Below are positions 1 through 8,128 of a stretch of 64,000 nucleotides of DNA, one piece after another (within the stretch, counting starts at the first letter, position 1; the number at the start of each line of letters is the position of its first letter). Under the pieces are notes generated by a model. The model was not told the DNA's origin. It saw nothing but the letters and a program-made list of their open reading frames with translations, and did no database searches. Made by a program: the position numbers and the translations under genes. The stretch is from positions 3,731,001 to 3,795,000 of the forward strand of contig NZ_CP089985.1 of the NCBI RefSeq assembly GCF_021390155.1. Direction: 5' to 3'. Source of the stretch: Pseudomonas sp. HN11 (lineage in GTDB: Bacteria > Pseudomonadota > Gammaproteobacteria > Pseudomonadales > Pseudomonadaceae).

Positions 1-1
1 G

Positions 2-460
2 TCGACCTTCGTCGGCGCCATGATCACCCCGCCGCTGCACGGTGTATTGCCACAAAGCGTCGGCCATGCCGGCGGCGACGCCCAGCACAGCCTGGAACTC
101 GCCTCGGGCGCCATTGCCATCGCCGGTATCTTGTTGGCAGCCTTGCTGTTCCTTGGCAAGCGTCGCTTCGTGACCGCCGTGGCCAACAGTGGCATTGGCC
201 GTTTCCTTTCGGCCTGGTGGTTCGCCGCCTGGGGCTTCGACTGGCTCTACGACAAACTGTTCGTCAAGCCTTACCTGGCCATCAGCCACATTCTGCGTAA
301 AGACCCGCTCGACCAGACCATCGGTTTGATCCCGCGTGCCGCCAAGGCCGGTCACACCGCCCTTAGCCGCAGCGAGACCGGCCAATTGCGTTGGTATGCA
401 GCTTCCATGGCTGCTGGTGCCGTGCTGGTGATCGGCGCCATCGTCGTGGTTGCGGCCTGA
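2..460 (+). CDS. nuoL: NADH-quinone oxidoreductase subunit L, C-terminal part (start lies before the window)
   Basis: This is the last ~150 residues of the large antiporter-like subunit of respiratory complex I. The frame is open from base 2, so the gene begins outside the window. The visible part has a hydrophobic stretch, a long amphipathic region containing [11 protein letters not shown] and ISHILRKDP (typical of the lateral helix of NuoL), and a final membrane helix ending GAIVVVAA. It is followed after 55 bases by nuoM and then nuoN, the standard end of the nuo operon, which confirms the identity. An internal ATG at position 20 is not the real start. Confidence 0.93.
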   Translation, partial: STFVGAMITPPLHGVLPQSVGHAGGDAQHSLELASGAIAIAGILLAALLFLGKRRFVTAVANSGIGRFLSAWWFAAWGFDWLYDKLFVKPYLAISHILRKDPLDQTIGLIPRAAKAGHTALSRSETGQLRWYAASMAAGAVLVIGAIVVVAA

Positions 461-515
461 CTATGTTTAAGTGCACTGCGTACTTTGCGAACTTGCGAAA
501 GGAAACGAGCCCGTC

Positions 516-2048
516 ATGATTCTGCCCTGGCTAATCCTGATCCCCTTTATCGGCGGCCTGCTCTGCTGGATGGGTGAACGCTTCGGCGCCACCCTCCCCC
601 GCTGGATTGCGTTGCTGACCATGTCCCTGGAACTCGCACTCGGCCTCTGGCTGTGGGCCCATGGCGATTATTCATTTGCTCCGGCACCGGGTGTCGATCC
701 CACTTTCGCGCTTGAATTCAAGCACGTGTGGATCCAGCGCTTCGGCATCAATGTGCACCTGGCCCTCGACGGCCTGTCGCTGTTGATGATCCTGCTGACC
801 GGCCTGCTGGGTATCCTCTCGGTACTCTGCTCCTGGAAAGAGATCCAGCGTCACGTGGGCTTCTTCCACCTGAACCTGATGTGGATCCTGGGCGGCGTCG
901 TCGGTGTGTTCCTCGCCCTCGACCTGTTCATGTTCTTCTTCTTCTGGGAAATGATGCTGGTGCCGATGTACTTCCTCATCGCGCTCTGGGGTCACAGTTC
1001 TTCGGACGGCAAGAAAACCCGGATCTACGCGGCGACCAAGTTCTTCATCTTCACCCAGGCTTCCGGCCTGATCATGTTGGTGGCGATCCTGGGCCTGGTA
1101 CTGGTCAACTTCAACAACACCGGCGTGATTACCTTCAACTACGCCGACCTGTTGAAGACCAAGATGTCCCTGACCACCGAGTACGTGCTGATGCTGGGCT
1201 TCTTCATCGCCTTCGCGGTGAAGCTGCCGGTGGTGCCGTTCCACTCCTGGTTGCCTGACGCTCACGCCCAGGCGCCGACTGCCGGTTCCGTGGACCTGGC
1301 CGGTATCCTGCTGAAGACGGCAGCCTACGGCCTGCTGCGTTTCGCCCTTCCGCTGTTCCCGAATGCCTCGGCCGAGTTCGCGCCGATCGCCATGACCCTG
1401 GGTCTGATCGGGATCTTCTACGGTGCGTTCCTGGCGTTCGCGCAAACCGACATCAAGCGCCTGATCGCCTTCTCGTCCGTTTCCCACATGGGTTTCGTAC
1501 TGATCGGCATCTACTCCGGCAGCCAACTGGCGCTGCAAGGCGCAGTGATCCAGATGCTGGCCCACGGTGTTTCGGCCGCTGCCCTGTTTATCCTGAGTGG
1601 CCAGCTGTACGAGCGCCTGCACACCCGTGACATGCGTGAAATGGGTGGCGTGTGGTCACGTATCGCGTACCTGCCGGCGATCAGCCTGTTCTTCGCCGCC
1701 GCGTCTCTAGGCTTGCCAGGCACCGGCAACTTCATCGGCGAGTTCCTGATACTGATGGGTGCCTTCGTGCAAACGCCGTGGATCAGCGCCATTGCTACCT
1801 CCGGCCTGGTGTTCGGTTCGGTGTACTCGCTGATCATGATCCACCGCGCCTACTTCGGCCCGGCCAAGTCCGACACCGTCCTGCAAGGGATGGATGCTCG
1901 CGAACTGATCATGGTGCTCGGCCTTGCGGTGCTGCTGATCTACATCGGCGTGTACCCGCAACCGTTCCTGGATACTTCTGCCGCGACGATGCATGGCGTG
2001 CAGCAGTGGTTCGGCACCGCCTTCTCTCAACTCGCTTCGGCCCGGTAA
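516..2048 (+). CDS. nuoM: NADH-quinone oxidoreductase subunit M
   Basis: A proton-pumping membrane subunit of complex I, 510 residues, about 14 membrane helices. Family hallmarks are the [20 protein letters not shown] helix, the [20 protein letters not shown] segment with its conserved Lys/His/Pro, and [13 protein letters not shown]. The frame is open upstream to 471, but the ATG at 516 is chosen because it follows GGAAACGAG and gives the usual N-terminus ([14 protein letters not shown]). It sits between nuoL and nuoN, with only 7 bases to nuoN, so it is translated from the same transcript. Confidence 0.96.
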   Translation: MILPWLILIPFIGGLLCWMGERFGATLPRWIALLTMSLELALGLWLWAHGDYSFAPAPGVDPTFALEFKHVWIQRFGINVHLALDGLSLLMILLTGLLGILSVLCSWKEIQRHVGFFHLNLMWILGGVVGVFLALDLFMFFFFWEMMLVPMYFLIALWGHSSSDGKKTRIYAATKFFIFTQASGLIMLVAILGLVLVNFNNTGVITFNYADLLKTKMSLTTEYVLMLGFFIAFAVKLPVVPFHSWLPDAHAQAPTAGSVDLAGILLKTAAYGLLRFALPLFPNASAEFAPIAMTLGLIGIFYGAFLAFAQTDIKRLIAFSSVSHMGFVLIGIYSGSQLALQGAVIQMLAHGVSAAALFILSGQLYERLHTRDMREMGGVWSRIAYLPAISLFFAAASLGLPGTGNFIGEFLILMGAFVQTPWISAIATSGLVFGSVYSLIMIHRAYFGPAKSDTVLQGMDARELIMVLGLAVLLIYIGVYPQPFLDTSAATMHGVQQWFGTAFSQLASAR

Positions 2049-2055
2049 GAGCGCT

Positions 2056-3519
2056 ATGGAATTCACGATCCAACACTTTATCGCGCTTGCGCCGCTGCTG
2101 ATTACCAGCCTCACCATCGTGGTGGTGATGCTGGCAATCGCCTGGCGCCGCAATCATTCGCAAACATTCCTGCTGTCCTGTGCCGGTCTCAACCTGGCCC
2201 TGCTGTCGATCATCCCGGCCCTCAAGGTCGCGCCATTGGCGGTCACGCCATTGATGATGGTCGATGACTTCGCGCTGCTGTACATCGCGCTGATCCTGGT
2301 CGCGACCCTGGCCTGCGTCACCCTCGCCCACGCCTACATGGGCGAAGGCGGCACCGGTTACCCAGGCAACAAGGAGGAGCTGTACCTGCTGATCCTGCTG
2401 GCTGCGGCCGGCGGTATCGTGCTGGTCAGCGCACAGCACCTGGCGGGCCTGTTCATCGGCCTGGAACTGCTGTCGATCCCGACCTACGGCCTGGTGGCTT
2501 ACGCCTTCTTCAACAAGCGCTCCCTGGAAGCCGGCATCAAGTACATGGTGCTGTCGGCGGCCGGTTCGGCGTTCCTCTTGTTCGGTATGGCCCTGCTCTA
2601 CGCCGAAGCCGGCAGCCTGAGCTTCACCGGTATCGGTCACGCCCTGGCCAGCACCAACATGCCTGCGCCGATTGCCCAACTGGGCCTGGCGATGATGTTG
2701 ATCGGCCTGGCGTTCAAGCTCTCCCTGGTGCCGTTCCACTTGTGGACGCCGGACGTGTACGAAGGCGCCCCGGCGCCGGTGGCGGCGTTCCTGGCGACCG
2801 CGTCAAAGGTTGCTGTGTTTGCGGTGATGGTGCGTCTGTTCCAGATCTCCCCTGCTGCCAACACCGGCGTGCTGAGCACCGTTCTGACCGTGATCGCCAT
2901 TGCGTCGATCCTGTTCGGTAACCTGCTGGCCCTGACCCAGAACAACCTCAAGCGTCTGCTGGGTTACTCCTCCATCGCGCACTTCGGCTATCTGCTGATC
3001 GCCCTGGTGGCGAGCAAAGGCCTGGCCGTGGAAGCCATGGGCGTGTACCTGGTCACCTACGTAATCACCAGCCTTGGCGCATTCGGCGTGATCACGCTGA
3101 TGTCCTCACCATTCAAAGGCCGTGACGCCGACGCCCTGTACGAGTATCGCGGCCTGTTCTGGCGCCGTCCGTACCTGACCGCCGTGCTCACCGTGATGAT
3201 GCTGTCGCTGGCTGGTATCCCGCTGACGGCAGGTTTCATCGGCAAGTTCTACATCGTCGCCACCGGTGTTGAAGCCCACGAATGGTGGTTGGTTGCCTCC
3301 CTGGTACTGGGCAGCGCCATCGGCGTGTTCTACTACCTGCGCGTGATGGTTACCCTGTACCTGATCGAGCCAAACCTGCGCCGTGTGGATGCCGAGCTGC
3401 ATTGGGAACAGAAGGCAGGCGGCGTGATGCTGCTGGCCATCGCCCTGCTCGCGTTCTTCCTGGGCGTGTACCCACAGCCGTTGCTCACCCTGGTGCAGCA
3501 CGCGGTGCTGGGCGTTTGA
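2056..3519 (+). CDS. nuoN: NADH-quinone oxidoreductase subunit N
   Basis: The last gene of the nuo operon, 487 residues, a third antiporter-like proton-pumping subunit of complex I. Recognisable segments are [19 protein letters not shown] with the conserved Lys, and [17 protein letters not shown]. The ATG at 2056 follows TAAGAGCG and gives the normal start MEFTIQHF; the open frame extends upstream inside nuoM and is not used. A strong terminator lies 26 bases after the stop, marking the operon end. Confidence 0.96.
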   Translation: MEFTIQHFIALAPLLITSLTIVVVMLAIAWRRNHSQTFLLSCAGLNLALLSIIPALKVAPLAVTPLMMVDDFALLYIALILVATLACVTLAHAYMGEGGTGYPGNKEELYLLILLAAAGGIVLVSAQHLAGLFIGLELLSIPTYGLVAYAFFNKRSLEAGIKYMVLSAAGSAFLLFGMALLYAEAGSLSFTGIGHALASTNMPAPIAQLGLAMMLIGLAFKLSLVPFHLWTPDVYEGAPAPVAAFLATASKVAVFAVMVRLFQISPAANTGVLSTVLTVIAIASILFGNLLALTQNNLKRLLGYSSIAHFGYLLIALVASKGLAVEAMGVYLVTYVITSLGAFGVITLMSSPFKGRDADALYEYRGLFWRRPYLTAVLTVMMLSLAGIPLTAGFIGKFYIVATGVEAHEWWLVASLVLGSAIGVFYYLRVMVTLYLIEPNLRRVDAELHWEQKAGGVMLLAIALLAFFLGVYPQPLLTLVQHAVLGV

Positions 3520-3545
3520 TCGCTTAGTTGGATGCAGTAAACAAC

Positions 3546-3568
3546 ACGGCGCCTTCGGGCGCCGTTTT
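3546..3568 (+). terminator. Rho-independent terminator of the nuo operon
   Basis: A perfect 8-bp stem, ACGGCGCC and GGCGCCGT, closed by a TTCG loop and followed by TTT. It lies 26 bases after the nuoN stop codon, where the operon should end. Confidence 0.9.
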
Positions 3569-3670
3569 GCGTTTCAGGGGCAGGGGCTTTTACCCTCCCC
3601 TATTCACGGAAATTTCGTATCCGTCCGGCCAAGTCATCTACGCAGCCCCCCAAAGCCAAGACATGGTGTG

Positions 3671-3686
3671 CACTTAAATTTAAGTG
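3671..3686. repeat. 16-bp perfect palindrome at the edge of the IS66 remnant
   Basis: CACTTAAA is followed directly by TTTAAGTG. It lies about 35 bases before the truncated transposase and could be part of a degraded element end or an independent regulatory palindrome. The sequence does not match an IS66 terminal repeat that I recognise. Confidence 0.5.
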
Positions 3687-3719
3687 GGCACCAGTTCTAG
3701 CCTTTTAAGCGGGTATTTT

Positions 3720-4269
3720 ATGCAGCCACAACGCCGTTCCTACTCCAAATCCTTCAAGGCCCAGGTCATTCAAGAATGCGCCCAGCCCAGCGCGTCGATT
3801 GCCAGGCGCGCTGAGCCACAGCCTCAACGCGAACCTCGTCCACAAATGGATTCGGTTGCAATCGCAGAAAAATGTCGCCCTGCAACCTGCATTTATCCAG
3901 GTGGCATTACCGTCGTCGGCGTCACGATCGGATATCACCCCGGCCATGATCTGCCTCGAAATCCCACACTCACGCGGTACCGTCAAAGTGAACTGGCCGA
4001 CCGATGACGGGGCCGTACCCATTGATAATAATTGGTGCGAGAATCAGATCCGGCCCTGGGCTTTGGGACGCAAGAACTGGCTCTTTGCAGGGTCGCCACG
4101 CAGCGGAAAACGGGCGGCGGCGATCATGAGCTTGATCCAGTCTGCGCGGTTGAATGGGCATGATCCGTATGCCTATTTGAAGGATGTACTCACGCGTCTG
4201 CCAACTCAGCGCGCGAGTGAGATTGCAAAGTTACTGCCACATAACTGGCTTCCGTCACACTGCCTTTGA
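3720..4269 (+). mobile_element. IS66-family remnant: frameshifted TnpA fused by deletion to the C-terminus of TnpC
   Basis: The first ~27 codons from the ATG at 3720 (RRSYSKSFKAQVIQEC) are the start of the IS66 accessory protein TnpA. Near 3808 the frame shifts, and the TnpA reading continues in another frame as SLNANLVHKWIRLQSQ and LEIPHSRGTVKVNWP, the usual TnpA end. Directly after this, without TnpB or most of TnpC, comes the TnpC C-terminus: VPIDNNWCENQIRPWALG, KNWLFAGS, RAAAIMSLIQSA, LKDVLTRLPT, LLPHNW. The joint near 4004 is in frame, so a single internal deletion of roughly 2 kb explains it. No intact transposase and no clear terminal repeats remain, so the element is dead. It separates the nuo operon from accessory genes. 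Confidence 0.85.
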
Positions 4270-4296
4270 AGTGGAAAAAATCACGAAGTAGTTCTT

Positions 4297-4641
4297 TCAT
4301 TCATGAGCTTGTTTGCTATCGCTCGGCGCTTGAACACGATCCTCAAGACTATAATCTCGCACTACTTGGGCAATGCGCAGGTGGTAGTCATCGAAAACCT
4401 GCCTACGGCCTGCTAATTGGGCCGCACGATGCAGCTCAAGGCCGCGCCACCGCTTGATAGCTTCCTCATCACGCCAAAATGACAGTGATAGAACCTTTCC
4501 TGGTTCACTTAGACTTTGGTAACGCTCAACTGAAATGAAGCCATCCAGCTCTGCTAGTAATGGTTTCAGTTCAGCCGCAAGGTCAAGATAGCGCTGGTAT
4601 TGCTCCTCGTGTGGCCATGCTTCAAAAATAACTGCGATCAT
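4297..4641 (-). CDS. Antibiotic biosynthesis monooxygenase (ABM) domain protein
   Basis: A 114-residue single-domain protein of the dimeric alpha-beta ferredoxin-like ABM fold. The pattern fits: start MIAVIFEAWP, a middle block GFISVERYQSLSEPGKVLSLSFW, then EEAIKRWRGLELHRAAQ and a terminal helix. Such proteins oxidise small aromatic substrates or scavenge reactive intermediates. Its ATG overlaps the P450 stop (ATGA at 4638-4641), so the two are translationally coupled and probably act on the same substrate. The substrate cannot be read from the sequence. Confidence 0.8.
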   Translation of the reverse strand: MIAVIFEAWPHEEQYQRYLDLAAELKPLLAELDGFISVERYQSLSEPGKVLSLSFWRDEEAIKRWRGLELHRAAQLAGRRQVFDDYHLRIAQVVRDYSLEDRVQAPSDSKQAHE

Positions 4642-5798
4642 TGCTGAGTTTCCCGATCACGATAGAACTGAGGGATGCGACCATTCAGGGAGGGCAGATA
4701 ATGCCACCGATAAAGACGAGCGGATGAAGCCGGCTTTCGATGCAGCCATGCCAAAATCGCCTCAGAGGCGATAGTCAATGCGAGTTGCTGGCCTGGACAT
4801 TCATGTCTTCCTGAGCCGAAGCTGAAGGTTCGTCGTTGAGTTCGTTTGAGCAAGAAGCTATCGGGGTCTGGGTTCGCGCAGGGATCCCTGTTGGCTGAAG
4901 CAAGCAACAATAGAACAGTATCGCCCGCCTCTAGGACGCTGCCCCCAATAGTGCATCGCTTTGCAACGAATCGCCGGGTGTTTTGCACTGGCGAGTCGTA
5001 GCGCGCTACCTCTGCCACCAGGTCTGCGACGAGCATCGGCGTAGGTTGCATGTCTTCAATCAGATCAGGGTTGCGATGGAGCGCTACGACGGTATTTCCG
5101 ATCAGGCCTGCGGTGGCTTCGCAGGTCTGTGACAACAGGCCGATCAGGTTAGCGATCAACGCGTCATGATCTCCCCAGGCGGTGGCTTCGCATCCACTCC
5201 AGATATGGCTCAAGAAGCGGCTACTTTCATCGTCGTTACTCAGCAGCGCGCTGAATAATTGGCTTAGCCGAGTGGCCCCGGAATTGGCTTTACCGAGTTG
5301 AATTTCGTCGCTTAACGGCGACAGGCAGGCGACAAAGTCCCGTGTCAGCCTCGCGACTTCCTGTAGCCGGCTGGATGGGAGGCCTATCAAGGTTGCAATG
5401 ACGGAAACCGGTAACGTGAACATCAACTCATCCAGGTTATCGACCGGGTTATCGAGGGTCTCGGCCACGCGTGACACGATGTCTGCGATACTTTCTGTCT
5501 CGATAGAGGCCAAGGCAGGTTCGATAGTCATCCTGGGGCACAGGTGCTGCGGGCCCTCGTTCATGCGCATCAAACGACCGTAAATCATTCCTGCGACGCC
5601 TTGTGCAATGGCAGGAGGAATCGGCTCGTTTAGCGGACGCACCCGACAGTCGGGATGCCCCAGAATGGCTTCGACAGCTTTGGCACCACTTGCAATCCAT
5701 AAACGAAGATCTGCATCGAATAACAGGTCGTTTTGTCGCCTGAGGCCTGAGTAATAAACGTAGGGATCAGCATGGGTAGCTGCTTCAAACGGCGTCAT
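4638..5798 (-). CDS. Cytochrome P450
   Basis: A soluble bacterial P450 of 386 residues. It has the haem loop FSFGSGRHECPGQQLAL with the cysteine ligand near residue 334, an ExxR helix (EVARYDSP), and an I-helix segment SQTCEATAGLIGN. The ATG at 5798 is preferred because AGGA lies 8 bases upstream; a GTG at 5816 in the same frame would add six residues. It overlaps the downstream ABM gene by 4 bases and is divergent from an ArsR-type regulator 74 bases away. No ferredoxin or reductase gene lies nearby, so electrons must come from partners elsewhere. The I-helix differs from the common AGxDTT form, so the substrate class cannot be guessed from it. Confidence 0.9.
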   Translation of the reverse strand: MTPFEAATHADPYVYYSGLRRQNDLLFDADLRLWIASGAKAVEAILGHPDCRVRPLNEPIPPAIAQGVAGMIYGRLMRMNEGPQHLCPRMTIEPALASIETESIADIVSRVAETLDNPVDNLDELMFTLPVSVIATLIGLPSSRLQEVARLTRDFVACLSPLSDEIQLGKANSGATRLSQLFSALLSNDDESSRFLSHIWSGCEATAWGDHDALIANLIGLLSQTCEATAGLIGNTVVALHRNPDLIEDMQPTPMLVADLVAEVARYDSPVQNTRRFVAKRCTIGGSVLEAGDTVLLLLASANRDPCANPDPDSFLLKRTQRRTFSFGSGRHECPGQQLALTIASEAILAWLHRKPASSARLYRWHYLPSLNGRIPQFYRDRETQQ

Positions 5799-5872
5799 TC
5801 CGGGAGTCCTGTTCACAAAGAACGGCTACTATCGAACACCCTTCATGCCGACGATTCGCTCAGGAACGAAAT

Positions 5873-6643
5873 ATGGACGCTCAAAGCAATGACACCGCCA
5901 TTTCTCGGGTAGCCGGCGCTATTGCCGAACCTGCGAGGACGAAAATGCTTTGTTCGCTGATGGACGGCCACGCCCGTACCAGTACCGAAATGGCCGTCAT
6001 CGCCGACGTGAGTGCATCCACGGCGAGCGCGCATCTGGCAAGACTAAAAGAGGACGGATTGGTAAGGCTGCACACGCAGGGCAGGCATCGCTACTACAGT
6101 CTGGCGGACTCGCAAGTGGCCCAGGCTATTGAGGCCCTCATGGTGATCAGCCAAAACGCGGATACACGGTATGTTTCAACGACCCCAACCCGATTGCAGT
6201 TCGCGCGTACCTGTTATGACCACATGGCAGGAACATTGGCTGTACAACTACACGACCATTTCATGGAGTCAGGCTGGTTAACCGTGCCGGTCGCTGGGGA
6301 CGGTATGTATCAGCTTACGGTGAGCGGCGAAAAAGCGATGACCGGTCTCGGTATCGAGATAGAAAAGGTAAGGGCACAGCGACGTCGTTTCGCGTGCTCA
6401 TGCCTGGACTGGAGCATGCGGCGCCCTCATCTTGCCGGAGCACTCGGAGCGGCTTTTCTACAGACGGTCATAAGCCGCAAGTGGGTTATCCAAGACCTTG
6501 ATAGTCGGGCACTTGCATTGACATCCAAGGGGCGAAAGGAGCTGTCTGGCCGATTCGGGATCATGCTTGAAAACAAAGAGATGGAGAGATCAGTCGTGCG
6601 AAATGTGACACGACCCGCCGAGCCAGCATTACCGACACGATAA
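5873..6643 (+). CDS. Long ArsR-type winged-helix regulator, probable controller of the P450-ABM pair
   Basis: A 256-residue DNA-binding protein. Residues ~15-95 are an ArsR winged helix: AIAEPARTKMLCSLMDG, a recognition helix SASTASAHLARLKEDGLV and the wing QGRHRYYSL. The remaining ~150 residues form an unusual C-terminal domain with a CSCLDWSMRRPHLAGALGA block, known in a subset of long ArsR proteins. The classic arsenic-site CxC in the recognition helix is absent, so it probably senses an organic ligand or redox state. AGGA lies 8 bases before the ATG. Divergence from the P450 gene suggests it represses that operon from the 74-bp gap. Confidence 0.82.
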   Translation: MDAQSNDTAISRVAGAIAEPARTKMLCSLMDGHARTSTEMAVIADVSASTASAHLARLKEDGLVRLHTQGRHRYYSLADSQVAQAIEALMVISQNADTRYVSTTPTRLQFARTCYDHMAGTLAVQLHDHFMESGWLTVPVAGDGMYQLTVSGEKAMTGLGIEIEKVRAQRRRFACSCLDWSMRRPHLAGALGAAFLQTVISRKWVIQDLDSRALALTSKGRKELSGRFGIMLENKEMERSVVRNVTRPAEPALPTR

Positions 6644-6883
6644 CTACTGATCTCTTGAACTAAGCATCTATCAAGAAGCGAGCACTGCTTCTCGTGCTAT
6701 ATCTTAAATCAACGTGTATTAGCGGGACGCTTACGAAATTTCCTCGCCCGCCTGCCTCCCCATCCGGCATCTACTCGATGAAGGCCGCCGTATGGTGTCT
6801 GCGTTTTAGGAAAGTTCCCACGGCAGGGTCACTTGACCCATCGCGAGTGGGCCACCAAACTATACGCAGTCTACGTACAGAAC

Positions 6884-7234
6884 ATGGATGCTCTATTTAT
6901 CGAAGTGCCAGCCTTCGAGCGGCATCGCAAGGACTATCTGAGTGACGAGCTTTTCCAGGGTTTTCAACAAGAGTTGATGAAGAACCCGGAAGCATGAGAG
7001 GTGATCGAGGGAACAGGCGGACTGCGCAAAGTTCGCTTCATCGATGAGCGACGCAACAAAGGCAAGCGCGGTGGCCTGCGGGACATTTACTACTGGTGGT
7101 CGGGCGGCACGCAATTCTGGCTGTTCACCCTGTACGGCAAGCACGAACAGGATGACCTGGCACCACAGCACAAAAAAGCCCTAAAACACATGCTGGACAG
7201 GGAAATCAAAGCGAGAACACATCATGAAACGTGA
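6884..7234 (+). pseudogene. higB: HigB/RelE-type toxin gene interrupted by a stop codon
   Basis: Read through, this is a ~116-residue RelE-superfamily ribosome-dependent mRNA interferase of the HigB kind: VPAFERHRKDYLSDELFQ, LMKNPEA, GTGGLRKVRFIDERRNKGKRGG, YYWWSGGTQFWLFTLY. Codon 38 is TGA (6995-6997), where related proteins usually have glycine, so one G-to-T change would explain it. A GTG at 7001 could restart translation, but it would lack the N-terminal third. The antitoxin gene overlaps the 3' end and is intact. The toxin is therefore probably inactive, barring a sequencing error. Confidence 0.82.
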
Positions 7235-7538
7235 AATCTTTTCCGAACTGGTCGAGGGCTCCGACGCCCTGGCAGACGAACGCCAAGGCAAAGTCACCCT
7301 GCGGACCCTCAAGGTTCACCTCAAAAACCTGGCGCCACTCACCGCTGAGGAAGTGGTCGCCGTGCGCCAACAACTCAACCTCTCCCGGTCGGTGTTCGCC
7401 ATGTACCTGCGCACCAACACCCGCACCCTGGAAAACTGGGAGCAAGGCCGAGCCAAGCCGAATGCCCAGGCTGCCACGCTGATTCGCCTGGTGGCACGTT
7501 TCCCGGAAACCGTGGCGCAACTCGCTGCATTAGGTTGA
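7224..7538 (+). CDS. higA: HigA-type antitoxin, helix-turn-helix
   Basis: A 104-residue protein with a C-terminal Cro/C1-type helix-turn-helix (LTAEEVVAVRQQLNLS, RSVFAMYLRTNTRTLENWEQGRAKPN). The N-terminal arm would bind the toxin. It starts inside the last codons of the toxin frame (11-base overlap), the toxin-first order of higBA pairs. HigA proteins neutralise HigB and repress their own promoter. A possible operator (TACG...CGTA, 6863-6877) lies just before the toxin start. With the toxin broken, the antitoxin may survive as an orphan regulator. Confidence 0.85.
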   Translation: MKREIFSELVEGSDALADERQGKVTLRTLKVHLKNLAPLTAEEVVAVRQQLNLSRSVFAMYLRTNTRTLENWEQGRAKPNAQAATLIRLVARFPETVAQLAALG

Positions 7539-7544
7539 TCAGCA

Positions 7545-7570
7545 AAGCCCCGTACCTGCCGGTGCTTTTT
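7545..7570 (+). terminator. Probable terminator after higA
   Basis: An imperfect stem AAGCcCCG / CGGtGCTT followed by a run of T. It sits between the converging higA and tagF genes, 7 bases after the higA stop. The stem contains one mismatch. Confidence 0.5.
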
Positions 7571-7579
7571 CATTCAGTG

Positions 7580-8119
7580 CTACGGGCCGCCGAGCATGTC
7601 GGCAAAGGTTTCAGCATCGGGCAATCCCTCCCCTTCCCAACGCGTCGGCGCAACGCGGGGTGAACCATCGGTCCAGAACAATACCCGCAAACCGGGTTCC
7701 ATACATTCGTTAGGCGCCGGCATTGGCAACGCCTGCACCGAATCATCGAAAACCTCCAGTGATAACGCCTCGCCCAACGCAGACAGCGCCAAGCGCTCCA
7801 CCTCGCTATGCCAGGCCGCATCCAACAGCAGCACCTCTCCACGCGCCGCAGCAACGGTCAGCGGAAAATAACGCCCCACCCGATCCACACTGGGGATCAT
7901 CACCCCCGCCCACCCCTCTTCACCACACACACCCGCCGCCAGCGCAAAGTGCCAGATCGGGCTGCACAGGTACACCTCCAGCCATTGCTCACCCCACCGC
8001 TCACGACTGCACTGCAAGCCGACCTGCAACCAAGCGTCCCACGGGTTCAAGAACGCCAACGGCAAACGCCGGCTGACAAAATCCCCCAGGCTGGGAACCT
8101 TGCCGAAAAATCCATTCAT
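7580..8119 (-). CDS. tagF: Type VI secretion protein TagF
   Basis: A 179-residue cytoplasmic protein with the TagF opening FFGKVPSLGDFVSRRLP and the later blocks PIWHFALAAGVCGEEGWAGVMIPSVDRVGRYFPLT. In other systems TagF acts as a negative post-translational regulator of T6SS assembly, through the Fha protein. It is the last gene of this T6SS operon, 9 bases after tssM. It is on the short side and lacks the PppA phosphatase fusion found in some species. Confidence 0.92.
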   Translation of the reverse strand: MNGFFGKVPSLGDFVSRRLPLAFLNPWDAWLQVGLQCSRERWGEQWLEVYLCSPIWHFALAAGVCGEEGWAGVMIPSVDRVGRYFPLTVAAARGEVLLLDAAWHSEVERLALSALGEALSLEVFDDSVQALPMPAPNECMEPGLRVLFWTDGSPRVAPTRWEGEGLPDAETFADMLGGP

Positions 8120-8128
8120 GGCGGTTTC

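Noticed and set aside
6694..6945. 83-codon open frame before the toxin
   Set aside because: No ribosome site or family pattern; it runs into the toxin start in another frame.
6995..6997. TGA in the toxin gene read as selenocysteine
   Set aside because: The toxin family does not use selenocysteine, the position is normally Gly, and no insertion hairpin is seen after the codon.
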